From positions 29,063-93,062 of the forward strand of contig NZ_BOMG01000063.1 of the NCBI RefSeq assembly GCF_016862075.1: 64,000 nt of DNA, in the 5' to 3' direction. Source of the DNA: Actinoplanes couchii (GTDB taxonomy: Bacteria > Actinomycetota > Actinomycetes > Mycobacteriales > Micromonosporaceae). Both the position numbers and the translations under genes were made by a program. Shown here in pieces: positions 27,891 through 35,841 of this stretch. The notes beneath the pieces are model-generated. The model was not told where the DNA came from. It saw only the letters and a list, made by a program, of their open reading frames with translations, and did not search any database. The stretch's first letter is position 1. Each line of letters starts with the position of its first letter.

Positions 27891-28941
27891 GCCTCGTTCT
27901 CGTTGGCTCACCGCGCTCAGCATCCTCGTCCTAGTCGGCACCCTGGCCGTCGGGCAGCCCTCGTCGGCCGCCCGCACCACCCTCGGCGGTGCCGACCCCA
28001 GCGTCATCAAGGTCAACGGCCTGTACGTCTCGGCCAAGTCCGTCGACGGCGGCGTGGCCGTCCGCACCGCGTCCACCCTGGAGGGCATCGCCACCGCCAC
28101 CAAGCAGCAGGTCTGGCGGGACACCGCGGGCCTCGGCGAGGTGTGGGCCCCGGAGATCGTCCACCACGACGGCCAGTACCGGATCTACTTCGCCGCCGGC
28201 ACCGGCGCCGCCCACCGGATGTACCACATCAGCTCGGCCAGCCCGGCCAGTGGTTACTCGGCGGCGACGAAGGTGGCGCTGCCGGACGACAGGTGGGCCA
28301 TCGACGGCGTGCCCTTCACCTACCAGGGGCAGCGCTGGTTCGTCTGGTCCGGCTGGTCCGGCGCCACCAACGTGGAGCAGAACCTCTACGTGGCACGGAT
28401 GAGCAGCCCCACCACCACGACCGGTTCGCGGTACGTCATCTCCCAGCCCCGGGAAGCCTGGGAGCGGGTGGTCGGCAACCCGTACATCAACGAGGCGCCC
28501 GAACCGATCCTGGACCCGAACGGCCAGCTGCACATCGTCTACTCCGCGAACGGCAGCTGGAGCAGCAGGTACTGCCTGGCCGACCTGCGCCTGCGCTCCG
28601 GCGGCGACCCGTCCTACGTCTGGGACTGGTACAAGAGCAACGGCTGCCTGTTCGGCTCGAACGCCTCGGAGCTGATGTCCGGCTGGGATCCCACGCTGTA
28701 CGCCGACGGCCCCGGCCACCACACCTTCGTCCTGGAGCGCGGGGACATCGCCACCAGCCCGCCGTCCGGCAACCGGTTCCCGACGATGTACCACGCGGTC
28801 GCCAAGGGCGCGCCGTACTCCTGGTCGAACCGCTACTGGTACACCGGCACCGCCGTCTGGTGGGGGAGTGTCACCTACCGCCGGGCCAACGTGCCCGGCG
28901 CGACCACCAGCACCGGGTTCGGGCTCAAGTTCTTCGAGTGA
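27889..28941 (+). CDS. secreted GH43-type glycoside hydrolase (arabinanase/arabinofuranosidase-like)
   Basis: 350 residues with signal peptide (MPRSRWLTALSILVLVGTLA, cleavage near SSA-A). Five-bladed propeller features are visible. The general-base Asp is in GGADPSVI (about residue 36), a second Asp in RWAIDGVPF (about 142), and the catalytic acid Glu in INEAPEPI (about 203). A lone Cys pair (RYCLADL, NGCLFG) may form a disulfide. No carbohydrate-binding module is attached. Together with the GH51 and GH2 enzymes it fits arabinan/arabinogalactan degradation, with this enzyme acting outside the cell. Confidence 0.85.
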   Translation: MPRSRWLTALSILVLVGTLAVGQPSSAARTTLGGADPSVIKVNGLYVSAKSVDGGVAVRTASTLEGIATATKQQVWRDTAGLGEVWAPEIVHHDGQYRIYFAAGTGAAHRMYHISSASPASGYSAATKVALPDDRWAIDGVPFTYQGQRWFVWSGWSGATNVEQNLYVARMSSPTTTTGSRYVISQPREAWERVVGNPYINEAPEPILDPNGQLHIVYSANGSWSSRYCLADLRLRSGGDPSYVWDWYKSNGCLFGSNASELMSGWDPTLYADGPGHHTFVLERGDIATSPPSGNRFPTMYHAVAKGAPYSWSNRYWYTGTAVWWGSVTYRRANVPGATTSTGFGLKFFE

Positions 28942-29045
28942 TCGCAGCCGTTATCTTTCCGTTACCTTTTCTCTGAAATCAGGGCTCCGGGTGGGGCGTG
29001 TCCATGGCATCAGAAGGACACACCCCACCACCAAGGAGCACCCCC

Positions 29046-29711
29046 ATGCGTTCCATCGTCTTCGGAGCAGTCGCCGTCCTCAGCGCGGTCACCCTGTCGG
29101 CCTGCGCGAACGGAACCCCGGCCCCGGCGTCCAGCCCGGTGGATCTGCTGCCCGCCGCCGCGACCTCCACGCCGGCCCCGGTCGTGACCACCCCCGCCGC
29201 TGAGGCCCCGGCCGCCGCCGCGGGCAAGGCTGCCGCCGCCAAGCCGAAGGCCACCAAGAAGCCGGTGTCGAACCTCTCCGAGCTCAAGTCGCTCGGTATC
29301 GACGTGCAGAAGAGCGTGCTGATCGACGTCGCCGACGACGGCCAGAACCGGTACCTGTCGGTCGGCAAGAACAGCGTCGTGGACTTCCACGGCACCAAGC
29401 GCACCGACAACACGATGATGTTCCTCCAGCCGGCCCAGACGTCCGCCAAGAACCGGGTGGTGATCAAGCCCCCGTTCTACAACGAGGACCTGGGCGCCGG
29501 GTACTGCGTCGCGGACACCAAGGGCGCCGCGATGAAGCTGGAGACCTGCAAGGCCGGCAAGGCGCAGCAGATCTTCGAGCTGCGGCCCGCGGGCGACTCG
29601 GGACAATTCGAACTTCACGGGATGTATGGTGTGATCCGCGTCGACAACGGGAAGATCACCACCAACGGCAAGGGCCGGGTCGGACTCCAGACCATCCTGT
29701 ACGCGAACTGA
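29046..29711 (+). CDS. lipoprotein, paralogous to the protein encoded at 30267
   Basis: 221 residues. ATG at 29046 with AAGGAG just upstream. The signal sequence ends in a lipobox (LSACANG). A long Ala/Pro/Thr linker and Lys-rich stretch precede a C-terminal domain (about residues 75-221). SLGIDVQKSVLIDVADDGQ and the late segment QQIFELRPAGDSGQFELHG align with LDKGVLIDVADAG and TWRVAAHGDSGAFNL of the gene two places downstream. Trefoil-like Cys pairs are present (GYCVADTK, LETCKAG). It sits 14 bp before the sigma factor gene. A surface-exposed ligand binder or signal sensor is plausible. The function is not known. Confidence 0.8.
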   Translation: MRSIVFGAVAVLSAVTLSACANGTPAPASSPVDLLPAAATSTPAPVVTTPAAEAPAAAAGKAAAAKPKATKKPVSNLSELKSLGIDVQKSVLIDVADDGQNRYLSVGKNSVVDFHGTKRTDNTMMFLQPAQTSAKNRVVIKPPFYNEDLGAGYCVADTKGAAMKLETCKAGKAQQIFELRPAGDSGQFELHGMYGVIRVDNGKITTNGKGRVGLQTILYAN

Positions 29712-29725
29712 ACCGGAGCGGGGAC

Positions 29726-30274
29726 TTGCGCGACACCGAGGACTTCGACAGCTTCTATGCGATGTCCTCGCGTCGCGTCCTCGCCCAGGTCACCATGATG
29801 GTGAACAGCCGGGCCGAGGCCGAGGACGCCGTCTCCGAGGCGTACCTGAGAGCCTGGAACCGATGGCACAAGATCAGTCAGTACGAGAACCCGGAGGCCT
29901 GGGTACGCCAGGTCGCGTACCGCCAGGCGGTCAGCACCTGGCGCAAGGCCGTCAACCGGCTCCGGGCCCACCACCGCGACACCCTCGATCAGAGCGTCGA
30001 GGCGCTCAGCCCCGACCATGTCGCGATCGTCGCCGCACTGCGTAAGATCCCCGCCGACCAGCGCCGGGTGATCGTCCTGCACCACATCGCCGGACTGAGC
30101 GTCGCCGAGATCCATCAGGAGACCGGCATCCCGGCCGGGACGGTCACCACCTGGCTGGCGCGGGGCCGGCGGGCACTGGCCGCCCACCTGACCGACACCC
30201 TCGAGTCGGACAGCACCACCTTCGACTCGGGCAGCACCACTTTTGACACGGGCCGGGAGCACCGCGATGTCTGA
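29726..30274 (+). CDS. ECF-type RNA polymerase sigma factor
   Basis: 182 residues, TTG start. Region 2 is visible (EDAVSEAYLRAWNRWHKI, RQVAYRQAVSTWRK). Region 4 is also present (IPADQRRVIVLHHIAGLSV, then AEIHQETGIPAGTVTTWLAR with the recognition helix). The C-terminus carries a 21-bp in-frame duplication (ESDSTTFDSGSTTFDTG). The gene lies between the lipoprotein and the single-TM protein, overlapping the latter by 8 bp. The TM protein is therefore a candidate anti-sigma factor. Confidence 0.92.
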   Translation: MRDTEDFDSFYAMSSRRVLAQVTMMVNSRAEAEDAVSEAYLRAWNRWHKISQYENPEAWVRQVAYRQAVSTWRKAVNRLRAHHRDTLDQSVEALSPDHVAIVAALRKIPADQRRVIVLHHIAGLSVAEIHQETGIPAGTVTTWLARGRRALAAHLTDTLESDSTTFDSGSTTFDTGREHRDV

Positions 30275-30971
30275 CGATCGCATCCAGCAGGGCCTGGACT
30301 CGTACGCCGACCACCTCCAGCGGACCGCCGCGCCGGCCCTGTCCGCCGAGATCCGCCGCCGTGGCGACCGGCGGCGGCGCAACCGGGCGACCGGAGCCGC
30401 CTTCGCCGCCGTCCTGATCGCCGCCGCCGGTCTCGGCGCCGTCCTGTCCCGCGGCTCGTCCTCACCCGAGCCGATCCTGCCCGCCGAGTCGGTCTCGCCG
30501 TCCGCACCGGCGGGGCCGACCGCCATGCCGTCCTGGACCGGCGGTGTCACCTCGAACGTCGACCAGATCCGGCAGATCGGCGTCGACCTGGACAAAGGTG
30601 TCCTGATCGACGTCGCCGACGCGGGCACCGGCCTGGGCCTGGCCGTCGGTCCCGGCGATGTGGTCGACTTCACCGGCAGCGCCGGCGCCGCCACGGCCGA
30701 GATGTCGCTGATCCCGGCGCCGGTGAAAGCCGCCAACCGGGTGATCATCGTGCCGGTGGCCCGGCTCGGCTGGTGCGTGACCGACACCGGTGGTGTCCCG
30801 CTGAGCCTGCAACCCTGCCGGGAGGGCGCCGCGACACAGACCTGGCGGGTGGCCGCGCACGGCGACTCCGGCGCGTTCAACCTGATCGGCCCGAGCGGCG
30901 AGATCCGCGGCGACGAGACCGGCATGGTCGCCACCGGCGGTTTCACCGGGCTGCAGACCAAACCGTTCTGA
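30267..30971 (+). CDS. single-pass membrane protein, candidate anti-sigma/sensor partner
   Basis: 234 residues from the ATG at 30267. The short cytoplasmic part (DDRIQQGLDSYADHL, then basic RRRGDRRRRNR) precedes one membrane helix (AAFAAVLIAAAGLGAVL). An extracellular domain homologous to the lipoprotein at 29046 follows, with one Cys pair (GWCVTDTG, LQPCREG). Its overlap with the sigma gene and its topology suit an anti-sigma role, but no zinc motif (HxxxCxxC) is present. The assignment rests on context. The stop abuts the stop of the convergent MerR gene with no spacing. Confidence 0.75.
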   Translation: MSDDRIQQGLDSYADHLQRTAAPALSAEIRRRGDRRRRNRATGAAFAAVLIAAAGLGAVLSRGSSSPEPILPAESVSPSAPAGPTAMPSWTGGVTSNVDQIRQIGVDLDKGVLIDVADAGTGLGLAVGPGDVVDFTGSAGAATAEMSLIPAPVKAANRVIIVPVARLGWCVTDTGGVPLSLQPCREGAATQTWRVAAHGDSGAFNLIGPSGEIRGDETGMVATGGFTGLQTKPF

Positions 30972-31949
30972 TCAGCGGCCCAGCGCCGTCGCCATCCAAC
31001 CGCTCAAACCCTTCAGATCCACATCGGCGTACGGGTTCGGAGCCGGAGCGTTCACCCTGGTCACCAGCTCGAGATAACGACCGTGGGTGGCCTGGAACGG
31101 CTCGTGGTCCGACCCGTCGCCGATCTCCTCCAGCATCAGATAGGCGGCGGCCAGTCGTTCCCGCCGCTCCGGCGAATCGTCCAGCCCGACCGCCGCGGCA
31201 CTCTCGGCGGCCAGACGCCCGGCCAGCTCACGCGCGTAGTCCGAGCCGGCCGGCAGCCCCGACCGGTAGGCGTCCAGGATCCGGGTCATCGTGCCCTGAC
31301 CGGCGTGGATGTAGTCCTGCACCGGAGCCGACGTCATCACCGAGGCCCCCGGGAACCCGGTGTGGGTCTCGCGCAGATAGTCCCGTACCGCCGCCCGGAA
31401 GTCCGTGTCCTTCAGCAGGTCGGCCAACTCGATCCAGGCGTCCAGCTGCTCACCGGTCGGATCCTCCGGCAGCCGCGGCCGGGTCGTCCCGAGCCGCTCG
31501 GCGAAGTCGGCCGGCAGATCGGCGCCGGCCTCCGCCCAGAAGTCGTCGACCAGCCGTTCCCGCTCCTGGTCACTCATCGACACCAGCCGGTGCATGAGCC
31601 CGGACCGGTCCACCGGCGGCAGATCCCGGTTGAGCGCCCGCAGCACCGACCGCCGGGCCTGCAGCTCCCGCCCCTGCCGCTCGACCAGCTCCAGATGCTC
31701 GGCGATCAGGTACCGCAGCGTGGTCTCGCCGGCCAGCAGCCGCCGGATCTCCTCGAGCCCGGTCCCCAGCTCACGCAACGTCCGGATGAGTTCGAGCCGC
31801 GCGACCGCGGTCACGTCGTACAGCCGATGCCCGGCACTGTTGAACCCGGAAGCGGGAACGATCCCCTCATCGGCATAGAACCGGATGGCACTGACCGAAA
31901 GCCCGGTCCGCCGCGCCACCTCCCCGATCACATGAAGTTCGTTCGTCAT
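30972..31949 (-). CDS. MerR-family transcription regulator
   Basis: 325 residues. The N-terminal winged helix-turn-helix is canonical (VIGEVARRTGLSVSAIRFYA, then HRLYDVTAVARLELIRTLR), with a dimerisation helix after it (EHLELVERQGRELQARRSVL). The C-terminal 200 residues are a long all-helical region (LVDDFWAEAG, GEQLDAWIELADLL) seen in large actinobacterial MerR proteins. It probably binds a hydrophobic effector. The target is unknown. Confidence 0.92.
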   Translation of the reverse strand: MTNELHVIGEVARRTGLSVSAIRFYADEGIVPASGFNSAGHRLYDVTAVARLELIRTLRELGTGLEEIRRLLAGETTLRYLIAEHLELVERQGRELQARRSVLRALNRDLPPVDRSGLMHRLVSMSDQERERLVDDFWAEAGADLPADFAERLGTTRPRLPEDPTGEQLDAWIELADLLKDTDFRAAVRDYLRETHTGFPGASVMTSAPVQDYIHAGQGTMTRILDAYRSGLPAGSDYARELAGRLAAESAAAVGLDDSPERRERLAAAYLMLEEIGDGSDHEPFQATHGRYLELVTRVNAPAPNPYADVDLKGLSGWMATALGR

Positions 31950-31967
31950 GCCCAGGACTATCCAACC

Positions 31968-33989
31968 TCAACCGACTCGAGCCGCAACCCCTGGATCATC
32001 GGTCAGCGGGCTCGCTCGCATCTCAGCAGCGCGCTGATACGCGGGCCCAGTCCACCACCGCCGGCCCTCTGCGGCGACACCCTCGAGGACGAACAGCGTG
32101 TGCCGCAGCCCGGTCGCGTCCTCGGCTCCGTCAACGAGCACCTGTGGATCGTCGTCCGCCCCGGGCCGGCCACTCTCGGTTACCTCCACCTCGATGTCGG
32201 TGCCGCTGACGAGGAACAGATGGAACTCGGTGGCGTCCTCGTCCCCGACCGATACCTGGACGGCCGCGACCGCGTCATACCGATAGTTCGTACGTTCCCA
32301 CCGGTGAAAGGCGCCCTCCTCGAATACGAGGTCGGTGGTGAGCTGCCGGATCCCGTCTGAGGTGAGCAGAAACACCAGCATGCGATACCGCGAGTATCGC
32401 CAGGGGCCGTTGGTCACCCGTGCCTTCCGGCTGTGCGGGCCGCCCGCTTCCAGCGAGGCATAGGCCTGGATGTCGCTCCACTTCAGCCGATATTCCCGGA
32501 TGGCCTGATCCAGCAGGAGACGACGATCGCAGTCGAGCCACTGCGCCATCTCCATGTCCGTGGGCCGGTCGGCCAATCGGCGCTGCCACCGCCGGTACTC
32601 GGCCCGGTACCCCGTCAGCAGTCGCTCCCGCCTGGCGCCTCCAGCCCGGGCATGCTCGTGTTCCACCATGATTCGGAGGCCGACGGTGGCCGCTATCGCC
32701 GCGGCGAATGCGAGGGCGAGGAGAGCGCCGGTGGCGCGGAGGGCATCCTGCCGTACGGCGGACTGCAGCACCCACACCAGGGCAGGCAGGGTGAGGCCGG
32801 CCGAGACGATGGTGGTGAGGCGCAGGATGACGGGGACACGGACCCTCGCATCGAGAGCTTCTCCTCGCACCCATCGGCGTCGCATGTCCTTGACCTGAAA
32901 CCGGATCAGCCATTTGACCCGGTCAGCGGTTGCCGGCCGTTCACGGTAGGCATCGACCAGGTCATTGCGAAGCCGGCACAGCGGGATGTACGCGGCGGAT
33001 GACCAGGCCGCACGTTCCCGGTCGCTTCCGGCGGCGAATCGTTGAAGGTATTCCAGGTAGAGCTGGTTCACCTCGTCAGCGAAACCACCGGGCCGTGGAG
33101 AGCCCTCCCGGGATCGGATCGTACGTCGTTCCTGGTCCAGTGTGCCCTGGGCCTCCGCACGGAATCGCCAGTTCACTCCCGATCTCCAGGCCAGCACTGC
33201 CATCAGCAGGGCTCCTGCCAGAACGATGACGCTGGGGGAATCACCTCGCTGGATCACGAGCGAGCCCAGGGTTCCGGACGCGCCGATCACCGAAACAGCG
33301 ACGATCCCCAGCAGTGCCTTTGCCATACGTGAGACAGCGACTTCGCTCACCGGGCAGACCCTCGGTGGCAGCGGGTCCGGCTCGAAGAACTTCCAGACTC
33401 GTTGTCGCCGATCGCCTGCTGTGCGGCCGGCCTTGGCTTGCTGGATGTCTCCCTGCCACAATTCGTCCTTGAGCGAGCCCTGAATGAGGCGCTCCAAATG
33501 CTGCCGGATCTCGGCGCCGACGATCGGCGGCAATCCGTTGAGATCCGCTTCGATTCCGGAGTCGGAGACCGGCTCGTCCGGCCGTGCTCGGCCGGCGTAC
33601 ACCAGACGCCGAATGACATCAATGCCGGTCGACCAGCTGTTTGTGGGTAGTTCGCCGATGCGCCTGATCTCCGCGGTCACCCGGTCCCGTTCCTCGGCGG
33701 ACAACTCCCAGTAGGTACGGCCGCCGAAGAAGGCTAGTAGCCAGTAGAAGCAGACCTCACCGGAATTCGGGGCCTCGACGATGAGCCGGTCCAGCAGCCG
33801 TCGTGCTGTGGTTGCCTGGCCGGAGTCCAAAAACTTGAGTGCGGTTTCCAGTCGCTCCTCGAACGGTGCATTCTCCGGCGGAAGCCGATAGTAGTTGTGC
33901 ACGCCACCATGGATGGTGTCGGCCACGGCCCCGTGTCTTCCACCCTCGGTGTGGACGCGCGGGTTCACCGGTGGCTGGTTCAAGACCAT
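31968..33989 (-). CDS. four-TM protein with N-terminal GGVHN tag and TPR-like region, partner of the nucleosidase
   Basis: About 673 residues. ATG at 33989 overlaps the end of the nucleosidase gene by 10 bp, so the two are probably translationally coupled. Residues 16-34 (GGRHGAVADTIHGGVHNYY) repeat the nucleosidase C-terminal tag, 14 of 19 positions identical. Then comes a helical region (LETALKFLDSGQATTARRLL, EVCFYWLLAFFGGRTYWEL), two membrane helices (LLGIVAVSVIGASGTLGS, VIVLAGALLMAVLAW), a cytosolic segment and two more helices (LTTIVSAGLTLPALVWVL, LLALAFAAAIAATVGL). The last 190 residues are mixed alpha/beta. No catalytic motif is seen. It is likely a membrane-bound partner, sensor or regulator of the nucleosidase. 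Confidence 0.8.
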   Translation of the reverse strand: MVLNQPPVNPRVHTEGGRHGAVADTIHGGVHNYYRLPPENAPFEERLETALKFLDSGQATTARRLLDRLIVEAPNSGEVCFYWLLAFFGGRTYWELSAEERDRVTAEIRRIGELPTNSWSTGIDVIRRLVYAGRARPDEPVSDSGIEADLNGLPPIVGAEIRQHLERLIQGSLKDELWQGDIQQAKAGRTAGDRRQRVWKFFEPDPLPPRVCPVSEVAVSRMAKALLGIVAVSVIGASGTLGSLVIQRGDSPSVIVLAGALLMAVLAWRSGVNWRFRAEAQGTLDQERRTIRSREGSPRPGGFADEVNQLYLEYLQRFAAGSDRERAAWSSAAYIPLCRLRNDLVDAYRERPATADRVKWLIRFQVKDMRRRWVRGEALDARVRVPVILRLTTIVSAGLTLPALVWVLQSAVRQDALRATGALLALAFAAAIAATVGLRIMVEHEHARAGGARRERLLTGYRAEYRRWQRRLADRPTDMEMAQWLDCDRRLLLDQAIREYRLKWSDIQAYASLEAGGPHSRKARVTNGPWRYSRYRMLVFLLTSDGIRQLTTDLVFEEGAFHRWERTNYRYDAVAAVQVSVGDEDATEFHLFLVSGTDIEVEVTESGRPGADDDPQVLVDGAEDATGLRHTLFVLEGVAAEGRRWWTGPAYQRAAEMRASPLTDDPGVAARVG
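33888..33944 (-). other. N-terminal copy of the shared 19-residue tag (GGxHGAVA...GGVHNxY)
   Basis: Codons 16-34 of the membrane protein. The DNA is also similar to 34028-34084 (shared blocks such as gttgtgcac and ccaccat on the plus strand). The two tags therefore likely arose by duplication or are held together by selection for pairing. Confidence 0.8.
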
Positions 33990-34903
33990 CCCCGTTCGCC
34001 GGTAAGCGGTGTTCCGGTAAAGCCCGGATAGGAGTTGTGCACACCACCATTGATGACACCGGCCACTGCACCGTGGCTCCCGCCGTATGTCTCTACGCGA
34101 CATCCCCGATCCTCTGGGCTCACCGGCTCGGCTTTCGGGGGCCCGGCGGCAGCCAGATCGGCCGCGAGTTCGATGGCAAAGCCAGCGGCGTTGCGAACCG
34201 CGTGAGCCTGCCAGTTGTCGCCGTCGGTTGTCGCTTTCGTGCCGTCGGCGGCGTCACTGATTCCTCGGATCACCGCACCCGGTACGGAGTTGAGTTGACC
34301 CGCCTTGGCAAATCCGGCCGCTTCCATCTCGATGGCGACGGCGTCCTCATAGTGTTTTCTGATCCAGGTCAGCGGCTCCGACTCGGGCGCGTCGTGCAGC
34401 ACCTCCCCGGAGGCAATCGGGCCGAAGTGTACGTGGGGCGAATCGGCCGTCGGCCGATCGCGGCGTTCTCGCGAATAACGGCGGCTGATGTGATGAGCAG
34501 TCTGTTCGATGCCATGATCGAGGTCCCAGACCCGGGGGCGTGAACTGACACCATCGATGCGGGCCGCCGCGCCATGGTAGGCGTAGACGTGTGTGGCGAC
34601 GACGATGTCACCCAGAGCGACACTCGGTTTCAGTCTGCCCGCCACGCCGACGAAGAGCACCGCTGCTGGCTGGAACTCGTTGATGGCGCGTTCCGCGATG
34701 ACTGCCGACACATGGTTGCCCATGCCGGCGAGGACGAGGACGGCATCCCCCACGCCGCCGGGCAGTGATCCTGTTTCGAACCGGGTTCCCGAGAGTGGAG
34801 GAGCCGGCCGGACCTCGGTGAGCCGCTCCCGGACCGCCTCGTACTCAAGGTCGAGAGCGGTGAGGATGACGACAGGGGAGGTTTTCCATCGATGCTGACG
34901 CAT
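33980..34903 (-). CDS. MTA/SAH-nucleosidase-like phosphorylase-fold protein with C-terminal GGVHN tag
   Basis: 307 residues. Residues about 10-245 are a PNP/UDP-phosphorylase fold. VLAGMGNHVSAV is the phosphate/ribose loop and LGDIVVATHVYAYHG a core strand. AIEMEAAGFAKAG holds the ribose-binding Glu. VIRGISDAADGTKA carries the catalytic Asp. The metabolic enzyme normally ends here, but this protein adds about 50 residues, including GGSHGAVAGVINGGVHNSY at 274-292. It is encoded directly upstream of, and overlapping, a membrane protein carrying the same tag. Related domains act as effectors in bacterial and fungal NLR-type conflict systems. A regulated toxic or signal-degrading nucleosidase is the best inference. 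Confidence 0.85.
   Translation of the reverse strand: MRQHRWKTSPVVILTALDLEYEAVRERLTEVRPAPPLSGTRFETGSLPGGVGDAVLVLAGMGNHVSAVIAERAINEFQPAAVLFVGVAGRLKPSVALGDIVVATHVYAYHGAAARIDGVSSRPRVWDLDHGIEQTAHHISRRYSRERRDRPTADSPHVHFGPIASGEVLHDAPESEPLTWIRKHYEDAVAIEMEAAGFAKAGQLNSVPGAVIRGISDAADGTKATTDGDNWQAHAVRNAAGFAIELAADLAAAGPPKAEPVSPEDRGCRVETYGGSHGAVAGVINGGVHNSYPGFTGTPLTGERGWS
34028..34084 (-). other. C-terminal copy of the shared 19-residue tag
   Basis: Codons 274-292 of the nucleosidase. Gly/Val/His/Asn-rich, short, at a protein terminus and shared with the neighbour: these are hallmarks of homotypic amyloid-type signalling motifs. The amyloid nature itself is inferred, not visible. Confidence 0.75.
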
Positions 34904-34921
34904 GCGGTCAAGTTAGCTTCT

Positions 34922-34938
34922 TGTCATAGGCACAGTAA
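34922..34938. promoter_or_regulatory. possible operator half-pair upstream of the nucleosidase gene
   Basis: TGTCATAGGCACAGTAA lies 18 bp upstream of the nucleosidase start. With one gap in each it aligns to TGTCAATAGGACATTAA at 34994-35010. Both are in the divergent promoter region shared with the Nudix gene. Confidence 0.35.
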
Positions 34939-34993
34939 GTGCCCCGTTCGTGATCCAGCCGCCTCGGGCATTCCGACAGTTGACCTTAGTTTG

Positions 34994-35010
34994 TGTCAAT
35001 AGGACATTAA
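34994..35010. promoter_or_regulatory. possible operator half-pair upstream of the Nudix gene
   Basis: TGTCAATAGGACATTAA sits 16 bp upstream of the Nudix ATG (35027) and just downstream of a TTGACC -35-like hexamer (34980-34985). The Nudix protein has a winged-helix domain and is an obvious candidate to bind here. Confidence 0.35.
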
Positions 35011-35026
35011 TCGTTAAGCTGCGTGT

Positions 35027-35725
35027 ATGACGGCCAGGAGCCATGCTGTGCTGAGATTGGCGGTCGACCTCGCCATCCTCACTGTGCGGGAGAACGCGCT
35101 CCAGACGCTGGTCATCGCGAGAGGCAAGGAGCCCTTCCTCGGGCAGCTCGCGCTGCCAGGTGGATTCCTGCGGGACGGCGAGGGCCTGCGCGACGCGGCC
35201 GTGCGGGAACTGAGCGAAGAAACCGGGCTTGACGGCCGAAACCTGCATCTCGAACAACTGGGCACCTACGGAGAGCCGGACCGCGACCCTCGAGGCCGTG
35301 TGGTCAGCGTCGCCTACCTTGCCGTAGCACCTGATCTTCCGGTCCCCGAAGCCGGTTCGGACGCAGCGTCAGCGGCATGGGTTCCGATCGCTGAAGCGAG
35401 TGGGTGGCTCGCGTTCGATCACGACGAGATCCTGACGGCCGCGGTCGAACACGCCCGTACCCGGTTGGAGTTCACCACGCTGGCGACGGCCTTCTGTGGG
35501 CCGGCCTTCACCATCGGCGACCTTCGAAATGTCTACGAGGTGGTCTGGGGTCGACCGCTCGATCCCCGAAACTTCAGCCGGAAGGTGTTGAGTAGCAGTG
35601 GGTTCATCGAAGCTACCGGCCAGCGGCGTGTCCCACCACTGGGGCGGCCGGCGGCTCTCTACCGGAGGGGCACACAACGAACGCTGAATCCGCCGATTCT
35701 TCGGAGCAGCACCGCGCAGTCATGA
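35027..35725 (+). CDS. Nudix hydrolase with C-terminal winged helix (NrtR-like)
   Basis: 232 residues. The Nudix box is complete (GFLRDGEGLRDAAVRELSEE followed by TGL). The C-terminal 80 residues (FTIGDLRNVYEVVWGRPLD, then FSRKVLSSSGFIEATG) match the winged helix of NrtR-type ADP-ribose-responsive regulators. NrtR proteins often keep a Nudix domain for sensing ADP-ribose or hydrolysing NAD-related nucleotides. The Nudix box here is intact, so catalysis is possible. It diverges from the tagged nucleosidase. It could regulate that pair or process nucleotides linked to it. Confidence 0.88.
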   Translation: MTARSHAVLRLAVDLAILTVRENALQTLVIARGKEPFLGQLALPGGFLRDGEGLRDAAVRELSEETGLDGRNLHLEQLGTYGEPDRDPRGRVVSVAYLAVAPDLPVPEAGSDAASAAWVPIAEASGWLAFDHDEILTAAVEHARTRLEFTTLATAFCGPAFTIGDLRNVYEVVWGRPLDPRNFSRKVLSSSGFIEATGQRRVPPLGRPAALYRRGTQRTLNPPILRSSTAQS

Positions 35726-35841
35726 TGGGGCGATGCCGTCGCCGGAGCGGATCAGGTGGCGGCTGCGGGAACTGACCGAGCAGCGGGACCGGGTGGAGCG
35801 GCAGGCGGGCCGGGTCGGGGTTCACCTGGGATGATCGACCC

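Noticed and set aside
30267..30971. Zinc-type anti-sigma factor
   Set aside because: The HxxxCxxC motif is absent; kept only as a candidate partner by context.
35733..35834. 33-codon frame upstream of the LURP-one gene (MPSPERIRWRLRELTEQRD...)
   Set aside because: Helical and plausible, but without a clear ribosome site or recognised homologue; not enough to call a gene.
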